The notes below the pieces were generated by a model that did no database searches, was not told where the DNA came from, and saw only the letters and a list, made by a program, of their open reading frames with translations. Below, in pieces: positions 17,965 to 26,502 of a stretch of DNA of 64,000 bases (within the stretch, counting starts at the first letter, position 1; each line of letters starts with the position of its first letter). Both the position numbers and the translations under genes were made by a program. Origin of the DNA: G965279335 sp965279285 (lineage in GTDB: Bacteria; Pseudomonadota; Gammaproteobacteria; DSM-16500); contig OZ257148.1 of NCBI GenBank assembly GCA_965279285.1, forward strand, positions 1,364,001-1,428,000, in the 5' to 3' direction.

Positions 17965-18888
17965 TCAGTTTTTAACGATTTTTTGCCAACAATAAATTCC
18001 TAGTTCCTTAAACCAAACAACGTGCGATCGAAAAACCCCTTGTATTAACGAACAAAAACTTTCAATCAGATTTAATTGTTGTAAATAACTCAGAAATAAA
18101 TACACCGATTCTCTTGCCTGCCATGTTTTAAATATTTTCTTTTTTTCAGCAGAAAGATCATTATCATTAAGTAATTTTTCCGCTAGCGAAAGATGTTCAC
18201 TATGAATCCGTACCCGATTTTTTTTACTAAATGAAGATGCGGCTTGATGTGAAAGATAAGTGTATAAGGGTTCAGTAATAATTTCTGAACTAATATTATT
18301 GAGTGCTAAGCGAAGTAAAAATTCGCGATCATTTGATCGATAGACGTGACCATCAGCATCGTGGGTATTGAATTTCCCAAAGCGTGTAAAAAGACTTTTC
18401 CTATAAAAGCGAGCATTAAATGCAGTGAGCTCAAATAGCATATTGGTAAAAGTGAGTTGTAATTTATCGGCTTGTGTGAGCTCTGTGAGCGTGTGAAATT
18501 CGTTATGGGCATTTTTTCCAATAATACGCACACCACAGGTCACCATATCTAAATTAGGCTGATGGATAAACTTTTCTGCGACTTTATCAAATAAACCTAG
18601 ACCAAAAAAATCATCGGCATTTAAAAATACGATTAAATCGCCCGTGGCAATATCGATCGCTTGGTTACAAGCATCAGGATGACCTTTGTCTTTTTTGCTA
18701 TGCCAATATGTGATGTGAGCGGCGTGCTTTTTGATGATCTCAATAGTGCCGTCAGTTGACCCTGCGTCTAAAATAATCAACTCAAAATTGGAATATTTTT
18801 GGTCTATTACACTTTGAATTGCGGAGTCAATCCAACTTGCCATGTTAAGCACGCCAATAATGACAGAAATTTTAGGTTTAGTTGACAT
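17965..18888 (-). CDS. Family 2 glycosyltransferase
   Basis: 307 aa. N-terminal GT-A fold with ISVIIGVLNMASWIDSAIQS, the nucleotide-binding DAGSTDGT, and the metal-binding DxD as FLNADDFFG. No membrane segments, so it acts at the cytoplasmic face, adding a sugar to a lipid-linked or surface polysaccharide. The donor cannot be predicted. It is divergent from the heptose-sugar operon starting at 18974 and probably uses a product of it. Confidence 0.85.
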   Translation of the reverse strand: MSTKPKISVIIGVLNMASWIDSAIQSVIDQKYSNFELIILDAGSTDGTIEIIKKHAAHITYWHSKKDKGHPDACNQAIDIATGDLIVFLNADDFFGLGLFDKVAEKFIHQPNLDMVTCGVRIIGKNAHNEFHTLTELTQADKLQLTFTNMLFELTAFNARFYRKSLFTRFGKFNTHDADGHVYRSNDREFLLRLALNNISSEIITEPLYTYLSHQAASSFSKKNRVRIHSEHLSLAEKLLNDNDLSAEKKKIFKTWQARESVYLFLSYLQQLNLIESFCSLIQGVFRSHVVWFKELGIYCWQKIVKN

Positions 18889-18904
18889 AGAGTGGGAGGG
18901 TCCA

Positions 18905-18932
18905 TTGACATCAAAAATTATTCGGTTACATT
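18905..18932 (+). promoter_or_regulatory. Candidate sigma70 promoter of the heptose-sugar operon
   Basis: TTGACA at 18905-18910 is a perfect -35 box. A 16-bp spacer leads to TACATT (18927-18932). It points to the gene at 18974 and lies in the divergent intergenic region with the glycosyltransferase gene. Confidence 0.45.
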
Positions 18933-18973
18933 AGCACATCATCTGAATTAAATCGATTGAGGATAGCGTCATT

Positions 18974-19990
18974 ATGGAAAAAAAGCGTGCTTTTATCACG
19001 GGTATCACAGGAATGGTTGGCTCACATTTAGCTGATTTTTTATTAGAAAATACGGATTGGGACATTATAGGATTATGTCGTTGGCGCAGCCCGCTTGATA
19101 ATATTAATCATTTAATTCCACGCATGAATAAAAAAGATCGTTTACGTTTAGTCTATGGTGATTTGCGTGATTCAGATTCGATTGATCATGCGGTAAAACA
19201 CGTGCAACCGGATTATGTTTTTCATTTGGCAGCACAAAGTTATCCGCAAACAAGTTTTACTGCACCGCTAGATACTTATGAAACTAATATTCAAGGAACT
19301 TCTCGCGTATTAGAAGCAGTGCGTCGTTATAAAAAAGATGCGGTAGTGCATGTGTGTGCATCTTCAGAAGTGTTTGGTCGAGTACCCAAAGAAAAATTGC
19401 CGATTGATGAGAATTGTACTTTTCATCCGGCTTCGCCGTACGCCATTTCAAAAGTGGGAACGGATTTAGTTGGCCGTTTTTATGCCGAAGCATATCAAAT
19501 GGCTGTCATGACAACGCGCATGTTTACTCATACTGGCCCGCGTCGTGGTGATGTATTTGCTGAATCCACTTTTGCAAAACAAATCGCGATGATAGAGCAA
19601 GGTATGATTCCTCCCGTTATTAAAGTTGGAAATTTGCAATCACTCAGAACCTTCGCTGACGTGCGTGATGCAGTGCGTGCTTATTATTTGTTGGTGACTC
19701 ATAATCCAATTCCAGGTGAATATTATAATATTGGCGGAACTTATACTTGTACTATAGAGGAATTGTTAAATTATTTAATTTCGATTTCTACAGTAAAAGA
19801 TAAAGTGAAAGTTGAAACTGACCCTGAGCGTTTAAGACCAATCGATGCTGACTTACAAGTACCTGATACGCGAAAATTTGAAAAACATACCGGATGGAAA
19901 CCAGAAATTACATTTGAAAAAACAATGAGTGATTTATTAAATTATTGGCGTGAACGCGTTAGTGTATCATCTGAGTTTTTAGTCCGTTAA
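18974..19990 (+). CDS. GDP-mannose 4,6-dehydratase-like SDR (possibly GDP-heptose dehydratase)
   Basis: 338 aa extended short-chain dehydrogenase. The NAD(P)-binding motif is GITGMVGSHLADFL near the start. The catalytic Ser-Tyr-Lys set is in CASSEVFG and SPYAISK. Later motifs such as YNIGG and TGWKPEI are typical of GDP-mannose 4,6-dehydratase. The cluster also encodes a GDP-heptose pathway, so the substrate could be GDP-manno-heptose rather than GDP-mannose (as for DmhA-type enzymes); sequence alone does not settle this. GAGGA ribosome binding site upstream. The stop overlaps the next start region. Confidence 0.85.
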   Translation: MEKKRAFITGITGMVGSHLADFLLENTDWDIIGLCRWRSPLDNINHLIPRMNKKDRLRLVYGDLRDSDSIDHAVKHVQPDYVFHLAAQSYPQTSFTAPLDTYETNIQGTSRVLEAVRRYKKDAVVHVCASSEVFGRVPKEKLPIDENCTFHPASPYAISKVGTDLVGRFYAEAYQMAVMTTRMFTHTGPRRGDVFAESTFAKQIAMIEQGMIPPVIKVGNLQSLRTFADVRDAVRAYYLLVTHNPIPGEYYNIGGTYTCTIEELLNYLISISTVKDKVKVETDPERLRPIDADLQVPDTRKFEKHTGWKPEITFEKTMSDLLNYWRERVSVSSEFLVR

Positions 19991-20001
19991 TGGAGAAGAT
20001 A

Positions 20002-20616
20002 ATGCTTAAATACATTCAAGCTGAAATTCAAAAAACCTGTGATGTCATGCAGCAGATTCAACGTGATGATCAGCTTTTGCAGATGATAATCAGTATTTCT
20101 CAGCAATGCATTGCTGCTTTAAAGGCGGGGAAAAAAATTCTTTTTTGTGGTAACGGCGGTAGTGCTGCGGATTCACAACATCTAGCGGCTGAGTTGGTTA
20201 GCCGTTTATGTTATAATCGACCCGCATTAGCGGCGATTGCATTAACTACCGATACTTCTGCTTTGACTGCTATTGGTAATGATTATGCATTTGAAAATTT
20301 ATTTTCTCGTCAAGTTGAGGCATTGGGTCAGCAAGGCGATATATTAATTGGTATATCTACATCGGGGCGATCACCTAATATTATGAAGGCCTTAGATGCT
20401 GCGCGAGTCAAAGGTATGGTTGCGATTGGGTTTACGGGTAAAAGTTCATCTATGATGGCAGAGCGATGTGATTTAGTTTTTAATGTGCCCTCGAGTGAGA
20501 CACCAAAAATTCAAGAATGTCATATTTTAATTGGTCATATTATTTGTAGCTTGATAGAAGAAGATATTTTTGGCGAAGAATACAATCCGCAGCGCAAAAT
20601 AATGGCGGAAGGATAA
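20002..20616 (+). CDS. gmhA: Sedoheptulose-7-phosphate isomerase GmhA
   Basis: 204 aa SIS-fold enzyme converting sedoheptulose 7-phosphate to D-glycero-D-manno-heptose 7-phosphate, the first committed heptose step. The motifs CGNGGSAADSQHLAAEL, ISTSGRSPN and QECHILIGHIIC, the last with the metal-binding Glu and His, are all present. I place the start at the ATG at 20002, preceded by GGAG; an in-frame ATG at 19990 overlaps the upstream stop. It abuts hddC. Confidence 0.93.
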   Translation: MLKYIQAEIQKTCDVMQQIQRDDQLLQMIISISQQCIAALKAGKKILFCGNGGSAADSQHLAAELVSRLCYNRPALAAIALTTDTSALTAIGNDYAFENLFSRQVEALGQQGDILIGISTSGRSPNIMKALDAARVKGMVAIGFTGKSSSMMAERCDLVFNVPSSETPKIQECHILIGHIICSLIEEDIFGEEYNPQRKIMAEG

Positions 20617-21324
20617 ATGCAGGCGATTATTCTTGCGGGTGGTTTGGGTACGCGTTTACGTTCGGTATTAGCAGACGTTCCCAAACCCATGGCTCCTTTG
20701 CAAGGTAAGCCTTTTTTAGCTTATTTAATCGATTATTTAGTTGCACAAGGCATTACGGAAATCGTTTTGTCGGTACATTATTTGCGAGAACAAATTCAAG
20801 CTTATTTTCAGGATTCTTATTCGGCAGTATCTTCCTCTGGTGATAATCAGGTGGTGAAAATTTCTTATGCTATTGAAAATGAGCCACTGGGAACAGGCGG
20901 TGCGATTTTAAATTCACTTTCTTTAGTTGATGCCGCTAAACCAGTATTTGTTTTAAATGGGGATACTTTTTTAAAAATAGATTACCGTGCTATGTATGCT
21001 CAACATCAAGGCCCGTTGAGTTTAGCTTTGCGCAAAGTAGCTGATTGTAGTCGCTACGGTGTTGTTACTGTTGAGCAAGGTTTAGCAGTAGAATTTAATG
21101 ATTTAGGTAATGCTCATCCTGGACTGATTAATGCTGGCGTTTATTTAATTAATCCATTGCTGTTTTCTGCTTTAGAGTTGCCGCAACAATTTTCGTTTGA
21201 AAGAGATTTTTTATTTCCTAAAATGCCTATGCTCCGTCCACAAGCATTTCAAGTTGATGATTATTTCATTGATATCGGTATTCCAGAAGATTATGCTCGG
21301 GCGGTTAAAGAGTTAGTGAAATGA
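20617..21324 (+). CDS. hddC: D-glycero-D-manno-heptose-1-phosphate guanylyltransferase (HddC-like)
   Basis: 235 aa nucleotidyltransferase with LAGGLGTRLRSVLADVPKPM at the N-terminus, LGTGGAI and the LNGD metal-binding segment. The short length and its place directly after gmhA (start immediately after its stop) fit HddC, which makes GDP-D-glycero-D-manno-heptose. It could instead use another sugar 1-phosphate. A second, different nucleotidyltransferase lies at 23679. Confidence 0.85.
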   Translation: MQAIILAGGLGTRLRSVLADVPKPMAPLQGKPFLAYLIDYLVAQGITEIVLSVHYLREQIQAYFQDSYSAVSSSGDNQVVKISYAIENEPLGTGGAILNSLSLVDAAKPVFVLNGDTFLKIDYRAMYAQHQGPLSLALRKVADCSRYGVVTVEQGLAVEFNDLGNAHPGLINAGVYLINPLLFSALELPQQFSFERDFLFPKMPMLRPQAFQVDDYFIDIGIPEDYARAVKELVK

Positions 21325-21332
21325 CGGGCTTT

Positions 21333-21389
21333 TGTAGGGTGGGCAAAGCGCAGCGTGCCCACCAAACTTCTTAGCTACCGAATAGCAAC
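21333..21389. repeat. Half palindromic element copy 7
   Basis: Only the right half is present: GTAGGGTGGGCAAAGCGC, then the GCCCACC arm and the terminus GCTACCGAATAGCAAC. It lies between convergent genes and contributes the TAG stop and last codons of the reductase gene on the minus strand. Confidence 0.65.
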
Positions 21390-22304
21390 AAAATGATATT
21401 GATACATTTTTTGTAAACCTTCGGTCAGCGTAGTTTTTGGTTGCCAGTTTAAAGCCGATAATTTTTTTGCATCAAGACATTTGCGTGGTGCACCATCGGG
21501 TTTTTCAGTATCTAAGCTAATTTTTCCTTTATATCCCACGGTTGCAGCAATTTCATGAGCTAATTCGGCAATAGAAATTTCTTGCATTGTGCCTACGTTA
21601 ATTATTTCTGCTGAATTGTAATTTTTCATAAGAAAAATTAATGCATCAGCAAGATCATCCACATAAATAAACTCTCTTAGTGGTTTTCCGCTTCCCCATA
21701 AAATGACTTCTGGCATGTTATTTATTTTAGCTTCATGAAAACGTTTCATCAGTGCAGGGATAACATGTGATGCTTCTGGATTAAAATTATCACCAACACC
21801 ATAAGCATTCGTTGGCATGGGTACAATAGCATTAAAACCATGTTCGCGCTGATAGGCTTGGCACATAATAATGCCATTGATCTTTGCAGCAGCATACGCA
21901 ATGTTGGTGGGTTCTAGTAAGCCATCAAGGAATGCGCTTTCATGCATGGGTTGTGGAGCTAGTTTGGGATAAGTGCAGGCTGAGCCGGGAAATAATAATT
22001 TTTTTACGCCGTTTTTATAGGCAGATTCAATCACATTACAATGCATTAAGGTATTGTCATAAATAAATTTAGCCGGATAAGTATTATTTGCATGAATTCC
22101 ACCAACAATAGCAGCTAAATGAAAAACATAGTCGGGTTGGTGTTGTGTAAAATAATGTGCAACGCGAGTTTGGTCACGTAAATCTAATTCTGAATGCGTT
22201 GGGGTTAGGCAGTGTGTTTGTCCTTGGTTTTTTAATAAGCGTGTTAAAGCGTTTCCGATCATGCCAGAAGCTCCGGTGATCAGAATTTTGCTGTTTTTTT
22301 CCAT
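21375..22304 (-). CDS. fcl: GDP-L-fucose synthase-like epimerase/reductase
   Basis: 309 aa extended SDR. Rossmann motif ITGASGMIGNAL; GGIHANNTYPAKFIYDN and GSACTYPK, both characteristic of GDP-4-keto-6-deoxymannose 3,5-epimerase/4-reductase; active-site YAAAK. With the dehydratase at 18974 it would give GDP-L-fucose, or a GDP-6-deoxyheptose if the heptose is the substrate. It is on the opposite strand from the rest of the cluster, flanked by a half palindromic element at its 3' end (which ends the gene) and a complete one upstream. AAGGTG precedes the ATG. Confidence 0.87.
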   Translation of the reverse strand: MEKNSKILITGASGMIGNALTRLLKNQGQTHCLTPTHSELDLRDQTRVAHYFTQHQPDYVFHLAAIVGGIHANNTYPAKFIYDNTLMHCNVIESAYKNGVKKLLFPGSACTYPKLAPQPMHESAFLDGLLEPTNIAYAAAKINGIIMCQAYQREHGFNAIVPMPTNAYGVGDNFNPEASHVIPALMKRFHEAKINNMPEVILWGSGKPLREFIYVDDLADALIFLMKNYNSAEIINVGTMQEISIAELAHEIAATVGYKGKISLDTEKPDGAPRKCLDAKKLSALNWQPKTTLTEGLQKMYQYHFVAIR

Positions 22305-22371
22305 GTGTAGTCACCTTAAGAAGAAGAGTGGGTGATTGTATAGAATTTGTATAGTGAGGACAAGCTTTTGT

Positions 22372-22523
22372 GTAACTATTCGGCGGCCAGAGAGCGTGCG
22401 AGTATAGCACTTAAAATAAAGCGACTTGCTTGCCATGGATGGCAAGCCTAAAACAGGGATGTTTTGCTTGGAGCGGCATTTTAAGTGCTATACTCGCACG
22501 CTCTCTGGCCGCTGAATAGTTAC
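22372..22523. mobile_element. MITE-like element copy 8 with a different core
   Basis: Left arm 22372-22417 and right arm 22478-22523 form a 46-bp inverted repeat. The termini GTAACTATTCGGCGGCC and GGCCGCTGAATAGTTAC match the family. The interior (AGAGAGCGTGCGAGTATAGC...) is unrelated to the GGTGGGC core. Flanking octamers GCTTTTGT and GCTTTCAT match at 6 of 8 positions. The shared termini with a different interior show that mobility depends on the termini. Confidence 0.8.
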
Positions 22524-22698
22524 GCTTTCATTATTAAATAACTACGTAAAATAATTGATTTATTTGCTTCCACAGAGTAGAAATAGAGTAGATAATTCTT
22601 TGGAAGTGAAATTTTCTGAATTTCTCGAAGATATTAATGAAAATCGGTTACCTGCAACACTAAAAATTGTAGAAGAAATTTAGTAGGATATCTAAAAT

Positions 22699-23682
22699 AT
22701 GATTATTGTTCGTAGTCCTTTGCGCATTTCTTTGGGCGGTGGTGGGACAGATTTACCATCTTATTACGAAAACTATAATGGTTTTTTGATTGCGGCAGCA
22801 ATTGATAAATATGTTTATATCACCTTACATCAAACTTTTGCGCAAGAGCTTATTATTAAATATTCCAAATTAGAGCGTGTCCAGTATGTTGATGAAGTTG
22901 AGCATCCTATTATTCGTGAGTCACTAAAGTATTTAGATATATCAGCGCCTCACCTTGAGATTACGAGCATGGCTGATATCCCATCAGGCACGGGTCTAGG
23001 TTCTTCGGGAAGTTTTACCACGGCATTATTAAAAGCATTGCATACTTTAAAAAAAAATTTAATTCATCCAAAAGAATTAGCAGAACAAGCTTGTCATATT
23101 GAATTAAATCTTTTAAAAGAACCGATTGGTAAACAAGATCAATATATTGCTGCTTATGGTGGTTTAACCTGCTTTAATTTTTTACCTAATCATCAAGTTG
23201 AGGCCTGGCCTTTAAAAATAGATCAAGAAACGTTGTTTAATCTTGAAGATAATTTATTGTTGTTTTTTACCGGGTATTCACGATCTGCTTCTAAAATTTT
23301 GCAAGAGCAAGATATAAAAAGCAAAGAAAAAAACAGTGGCATGATTGCTAACTTACATCTTATTAAAGAGTTGGGTTTAAAAAGCCAGATTGCTTTAGAA
23401 AGTGGTAATTTGACTGAATTTGCTGAGTTAATGAATGTGCACTGGGAGCATAAAAAACAACGTTCAACGAATATGAGCAATCCTCATATTGATAAATGGT
23501 ATCAATTAGCACGTAACAATGGTGCTATGGGTGGCAAAATGATTGGTGCGGGTGGCGGCGGTTTTTTAATGTTTTATGCAGAAGATAAAATGCAATTACG
23601 ACATTGCATGCGCCAAGCTGGGTTGCAAGAAGTTCGTTTTCGTTTTGATTTTTCTGGTACACAAATTGTGACGCAATCATGA
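22699..23682 (+). CDS. hddA: D-glycero-D-manno-heptose-7-phosphate kinase (HddA-like)
   Basis: 327 aa GHMP-family kinase. It starts with IIVRSPLRISLGGGGTDLP, has the GHMP ATP-binding motif SGTGLGSSGSFTTAL (about 97-110) and a late GGKMIGAGGGGFLMFY motif. It phosphorylates heptose 7-phosphate at C1, giving the 1,7-bisphosphate. TAGGAT ribosome binding site. The stop overlaps the next start (ATGA), so it is coupled to the nucleotidyltransferase gene. Confidence 0.9.
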   Translation: MIIVRSPLRISLGGGGTDLPSYYENYNGFLIAAAIDKYVYITLHQTFAQELIIKYSKLERVQYVDEVEHPIIRESLKYLDISAPHLEITSMADIPSGTGLGSSGSFTTALLKALHTLKKNLIHPKELAEQACHIELNLLKEPIGKQDQYIAAYGGLTCFNFLPNHQVEAWPLKIDQETLFNLEDNLLLFFTGYSRSASKILQEQDIKSKEKNSGMIANLHLIKELGLKSQIALESGNLTEFAELMNVHWEHKKQRSTNMSNPHIDKWYQLARNNGAMGGKMIGAGGGGFLMFYAEDKMQLRHCMRQAGLQEVRFRFDFSGTQIVTQS

Positions 23683-24392
23683 TAAACAATAATTTATTTC
23701 CAGTGGTTATTTTAGCGGGTGGGCTTGCAACACGATTACGCCCACTGACTGATTTAATGCCTAAAGTATTGCTAGAAATTAATAATGAACCGTTTATTTC
23801 TCATCAATTAAAATTATTGCAGCAACATGGTGTGCGTCAAGTAGTGATTTGCTTAGGATATCTAGGCGAAATGGTACAAGAATTTGTGGGTGATGGTCTT
23901 CGTTTTGATATGGATGTTCAATATTCTTATGACGGTGATATATTGTTAGGTACGGGCGGCGCTATTAAAAAAGCCTTACCGTTATTAAAAGATAATTTTT
24001 TTGTTTTATATGGTGATTCTTATTTGCCTTGTGATTATTTTGCAGCGCAGAATTTTTTTCTTGCGCAAAAGAAATTGGGATTAATGACCGTGTTTCATAA
24101 TCTGGGGCAATGGGACACCAGTAATGTAGAATATATTGCGAATGAAATAAAAGTTTACGATAAAACAAATCGAACTGAAAAAATGCAATACATTGATTAT
24201 GGTTTGGGTGTTTTCAATAAGAATGCATTTGCAGAGGTTCCTGTAGGGCAAGCATATGATTTGGCGGCATTGTATCGGCTGCTCTTAAATCAAAAACAGC
24301 TTGCAGGGATGGAAATTAAAGAGCGTTTTTATGAAATAGGATCTTTTGCTGGTATTGAGGAATTGGGCCATCATCTTTTACATCACACGTAG
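23679..24392 (+). CDS. Sugar-phosphate nucleotidyltransferase
   Basis: 237 aa, GT-A nucleotidyltransferase with VVILAGGLATRLRPLTDLMPK, ILLGTGGAI and a YGDSY metal segment. It is a second HddC-like enzyme, distinct from that at 20617 (GGLATRLRPLT against GGLGTRLRSVL). It is coupled by overlap to hddA and followed by a SIS isomerase and gmhB, so a heptose 1-phosphate is the likely substrate. The nucleotide is unknown. Confidence 0.82.
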   Translation: MINNNLFPVVILAGGLATRLRPLTDLMPKVLLEINNEPFISHQLKLLQQHGVRQVVICLGYLGEMVQEFVGDGLRFDMDVQYSYDGDILLGTGGAIKKALPLLKDNFFVLYGDSYLPCDYFAAQNFFLAQKKLGLMTVFHNLGQWDTSNVEYIANEIKVYDKTNRTEKMQYIDYGLGVFNKNAFAEVPVGQAYDLAALYRLLLNQKQLAGMEIKERFYEIGSFAGIEELGHHLLHHT

Positions 24393-24402
24393 GAATTTAA
24401 TC

Positions 24403-24999
24403 ATGCAATTTATAAACTCTTTTCTCGCTGAAGCCAGTCAGATTATCAGTCAGTTAGATACAACCCAAATAAAAAAAGTCGTCGATATTTTAGCAAGTAC
24501 TCGTGAACAACAAGGTCGATTATTTATTTTAGGTGTGGGTGGTAGCGCAGCCAATTCATCGCATGCTGTTAATGATTTTCGAAAAATTGTGGGTATAGAG
24601 GCTTATGCTCCCACGGATAATGTTTCAGAGTTAACTGCTCGTACTAACGATGAAGGTTGGTCTACAGTATTTTCTAAATGGTTAGAAGTCAGTCGGCTTA
24701 AAACGAATGATACGATTCTTATTCTTTCAGTCGGTGGTGGAAATTTAGAAAAAAATGTCAGTCCTAATTTAGTCGCCGCATTACAATATGCAAAACAGAT
24801 TGGTGCTAAGGTGATTGGTATTGTGGGACGCGATGGTGGTTATACTGCTAAAGTTGCGGATGCTTGCATACTTATTCCAACCTTAAATGCGGATAATACC
24901 ACGCCGCATGCAGAAGCATTTCAATCAGTGATTTGGCATCTTTTAGTTTCACATCCAAAATTAAAGGTAACTCAAACTAAATGGGAGTCTGTCATTTAA
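24403..24999 (+). CDS. SIS-domain phosphosugar isomerase, second GmhA-like
   Basis: 198 aa. SIS fold with LGVGGSAANSSHAVNDFRK and SVGGGNLEKNVSPN in place of the TSGRSPN seen in GmhA. It retains a later HAEAFQSVIWHLL segment, with His and Glu near the GmhA metal site. The ATG at 24403 has AGGAAT upstream; a start 19 codons earlier lies inside the previous gene and is unlikely. Probably isomerises a related ketose phosphate. Confidence 0.8.
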   Translation: MQFINSFLAEASQIISQLDTTQIKKVVDILASTREQQGRLFILGVGGSAANSSHAVNDFRKIVGIEAYAPTDNVSELTARTNDEGWSTVFSKWLEVSRLKTNDTILILSVGGGNLEKNVSPNLVAALQYAKQIGAKVIGIVGRDGGYTAKVADACILIPTLNADNTTPHAEAFQSVIWHLLVSHPKLKVTQTKWESVI

Positions 25000-25536
25000 A
25001 TGCTTAAAAAAGCGGTTTTTTTAGATAGAGATGGGGTTTTAAATTCTGCCATTATTAAAAATAATAAGCCTTATCCACCGGCATCACTTGATGAGCTGCA
25101 TATTCCCAACGAAGTTCCACTCGCTTTAGCTGCTTTGCGTGCTGCAGGTTATTTATTAATTGGTGTGACGAATCAACCGGATGTTGCTAGAGGCACGACG
25201 TCACGTTTGTTGGTTGAAGCAATCAATTCTAAAATAATGCAAATTTGTCCATTGGATGAAATACGTGTTTGTTATCACGATGATAGTGATCAATGTGCTT
25301 GTCGAAAACCTCAACCGGGTCTTATTGTGACAGCCGCACAAGAATATGCAATAAATTTGGAAAGAAGTATTATGATTGGTGATCGTTGGAAAGATATAGA
25401 AGCAGGTCAGCGTGCCGGATGTAAAACGATTTGGTTAGACAGACAATATGCAGAAAAATCACCTGATACTCAGCCTGATTTTATTACAACAAATTTCAGT
25501 GCTGCGGTTGAGTGGATATTGAGAATAAATAAGTAA
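25000..25536 (+). CDS. gmhB: D,D-heptose 1,7-bisphosphate phosphatase GmhB
   Basis: 178 aa HAD phosphatase. Catalytic motif AVFLDRDGVLN, GVTNQPD, the zinc-binding CYHDDSDQCACRKP, and the acidic MIGDRWKDIEAG. It removes the C7 phosphate of heptose 1,7-bisphosphate. The start follows the SIS gene stop directly. The TAA stop is provided by the palindromic element inserted at 25533; reading across the reconstructed empty site, the frame would continue about eight codons and end overlapping the transaldolase start. Confidence 0.93.
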   Translation: MLKKAVFLDRDGVLNSAIIKNNKPYPPASLDELHIPNEVPLALAALRAAGYLLIGVTNQPDVARGTTSRLLVEAINSKIMQICPLDEIRVCYHDDSDQCACRKPQPGLIVTAAQEYAINLERSIMIGDRWKDIEAGQRAGCKTIWLDRQYAEKSPDTQPDFITTNFSAAVEWILRINK

Positions 25537-25657
25537 CTATTCAGCGGCCAAGGTTTGGTGGGCACGCTGCGCTTTGCCCACCCTACAAAAAATTATAAAA
25601 AATGTAGGGTGAGCAAAGCGCAGCGTGCCCACCAAACTTTGGCTACTGAATAATTAC
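25533..25657. mobile_element. Palindromic MITE-like element copy 9 (125 bp, perfect 8-bp duplication)
   Basis: Termini GTAACTATTCAGCGGCC and GGCTACTGAATAATTAC flank GGTGGGC arms. ATAAATAA occurs on both sides (25525-25532 and 25658-25665), a perfect 8-bp target duplication. The length, 125 bp, is identical to copy 1. It interrupts the gmhB-transaldolase junction. Confidence 0.9.
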
Positions 25658-25679
25658 ATAAATAAACTGGAGCTATTAA

Positions 25680-26426
25680 ATGAAATCGCTTGATCATTTA
25701 AACATAAAAATTTTTGCTGATGGTGCAGATAAAAAAGGGATGTTAGAGATGTACCAACTACCCCACATTAAAGGATTTACTACAAATCCCACCTTAATGC
25801 GTAAAGCAGGAATTGTAAATTATGAAGCTTTTGCTCGCGATATTTTAATTGCAATTCCAGATCGTTCTATTTCATTTGAAGTTTTTTCGGATGATTTTTC
25901 GGAAATGATTGATCAAGCCATGCAGATTGCAAGTTGGGGAAAAAATGTTTATGTAAAAATTCCAGTGATGAATACACAAGGACATTCATCTATTAATGTC
26001 ATTAAACAGTTGGCTAACGCGGGTGTAAAACAAAATATCACAGCATTAATGACACTAGATCAAGTAGCACAAGTTACAGCAGCGCTTGCGAATGGTCCTT
26101 CAGCTTATATTTCTGTATTTGCTGGGCGTATTGCCGATACGGGTTGTGATCCGGTACCCATCATGGAAAGTGCATTAAAAATGATGCGCGCTTATCCACA
26201 GCTAGAGTTAATCTGGGCTAGCCCTCGGGAAGTTTTCAATATTTTTCAAGCAGATAAGATGGGTTGTCCTATTATCACGGTGACCAATGATTTGTTAAAA
26301 AAATTGACACTATTCGGAAAAAATTTGCACGAATTTTCACTAGAGACTGTGCAAATGTTTTATGACGATGCGCAGAGTGCAGGATTTACTTTAGAGACAC
26401 AACAGGAAAGCGGTTTGATTGTTTGA
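25680..26426 (+). CDS. Short transaldolase
   Basis: 248 aa, transaldolase/fructose-6-phosphate aldolase fold. GFTTNPTLMRKAG near the N-terminus and the Schiff-base Lys93 in VYVKIPV are diagnostic. Residues 141-150 (YISVFAGRIA) match the family. It is shorter than the 317-aa housekeeping TalB. Located in the heptose cluster, it could shape the sedoheptulose 7-phosphate supply. A ggag motif lies before the ATG. Confidence 0.87.
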   Translation: MKSLDHLNIKIFADGADKKGMLEMYQLPHIKGFTTNPTLMRKAGIVNYEAFARDILIAIPDRSISFEVFSDDFSEMIDQAMQIASWGKNVYVKIPVMNTQGHSSINVIKQLANAGVKQNITALMTLDQVAQVTAALANGPSAYISVFAGRIADTGCDPVPIMESALKMMRAYPQLELIWASPREVFNIFQADKMGCPIITVTNDLLKKLTLFGKNLHEFSLETVQMFYDDAQSAGFTLETQQESGLIV

Positions 26427-26502
26427 AGAGATTGAAGTTAGCCAGTTTTTGCTATAAAGTTGCTTCACATTTTTTATCATCCCTCTAATAGATGGAACTA
26501 GT

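Noticed and set aside
22552..22683. Short frame ending LEDINENRLPATLKIVEEI
   Set aside because: No start with a ribosome binding site and no recognisable match; possibly the tail of a lost gene after the MITE, too weak to call.
26432..26458. TTGAAG..TATAAA promoter before the E1 alpha gene
   Set aside because: The spacer is only 15 bp, and the gene can be read from upstream in the operon.
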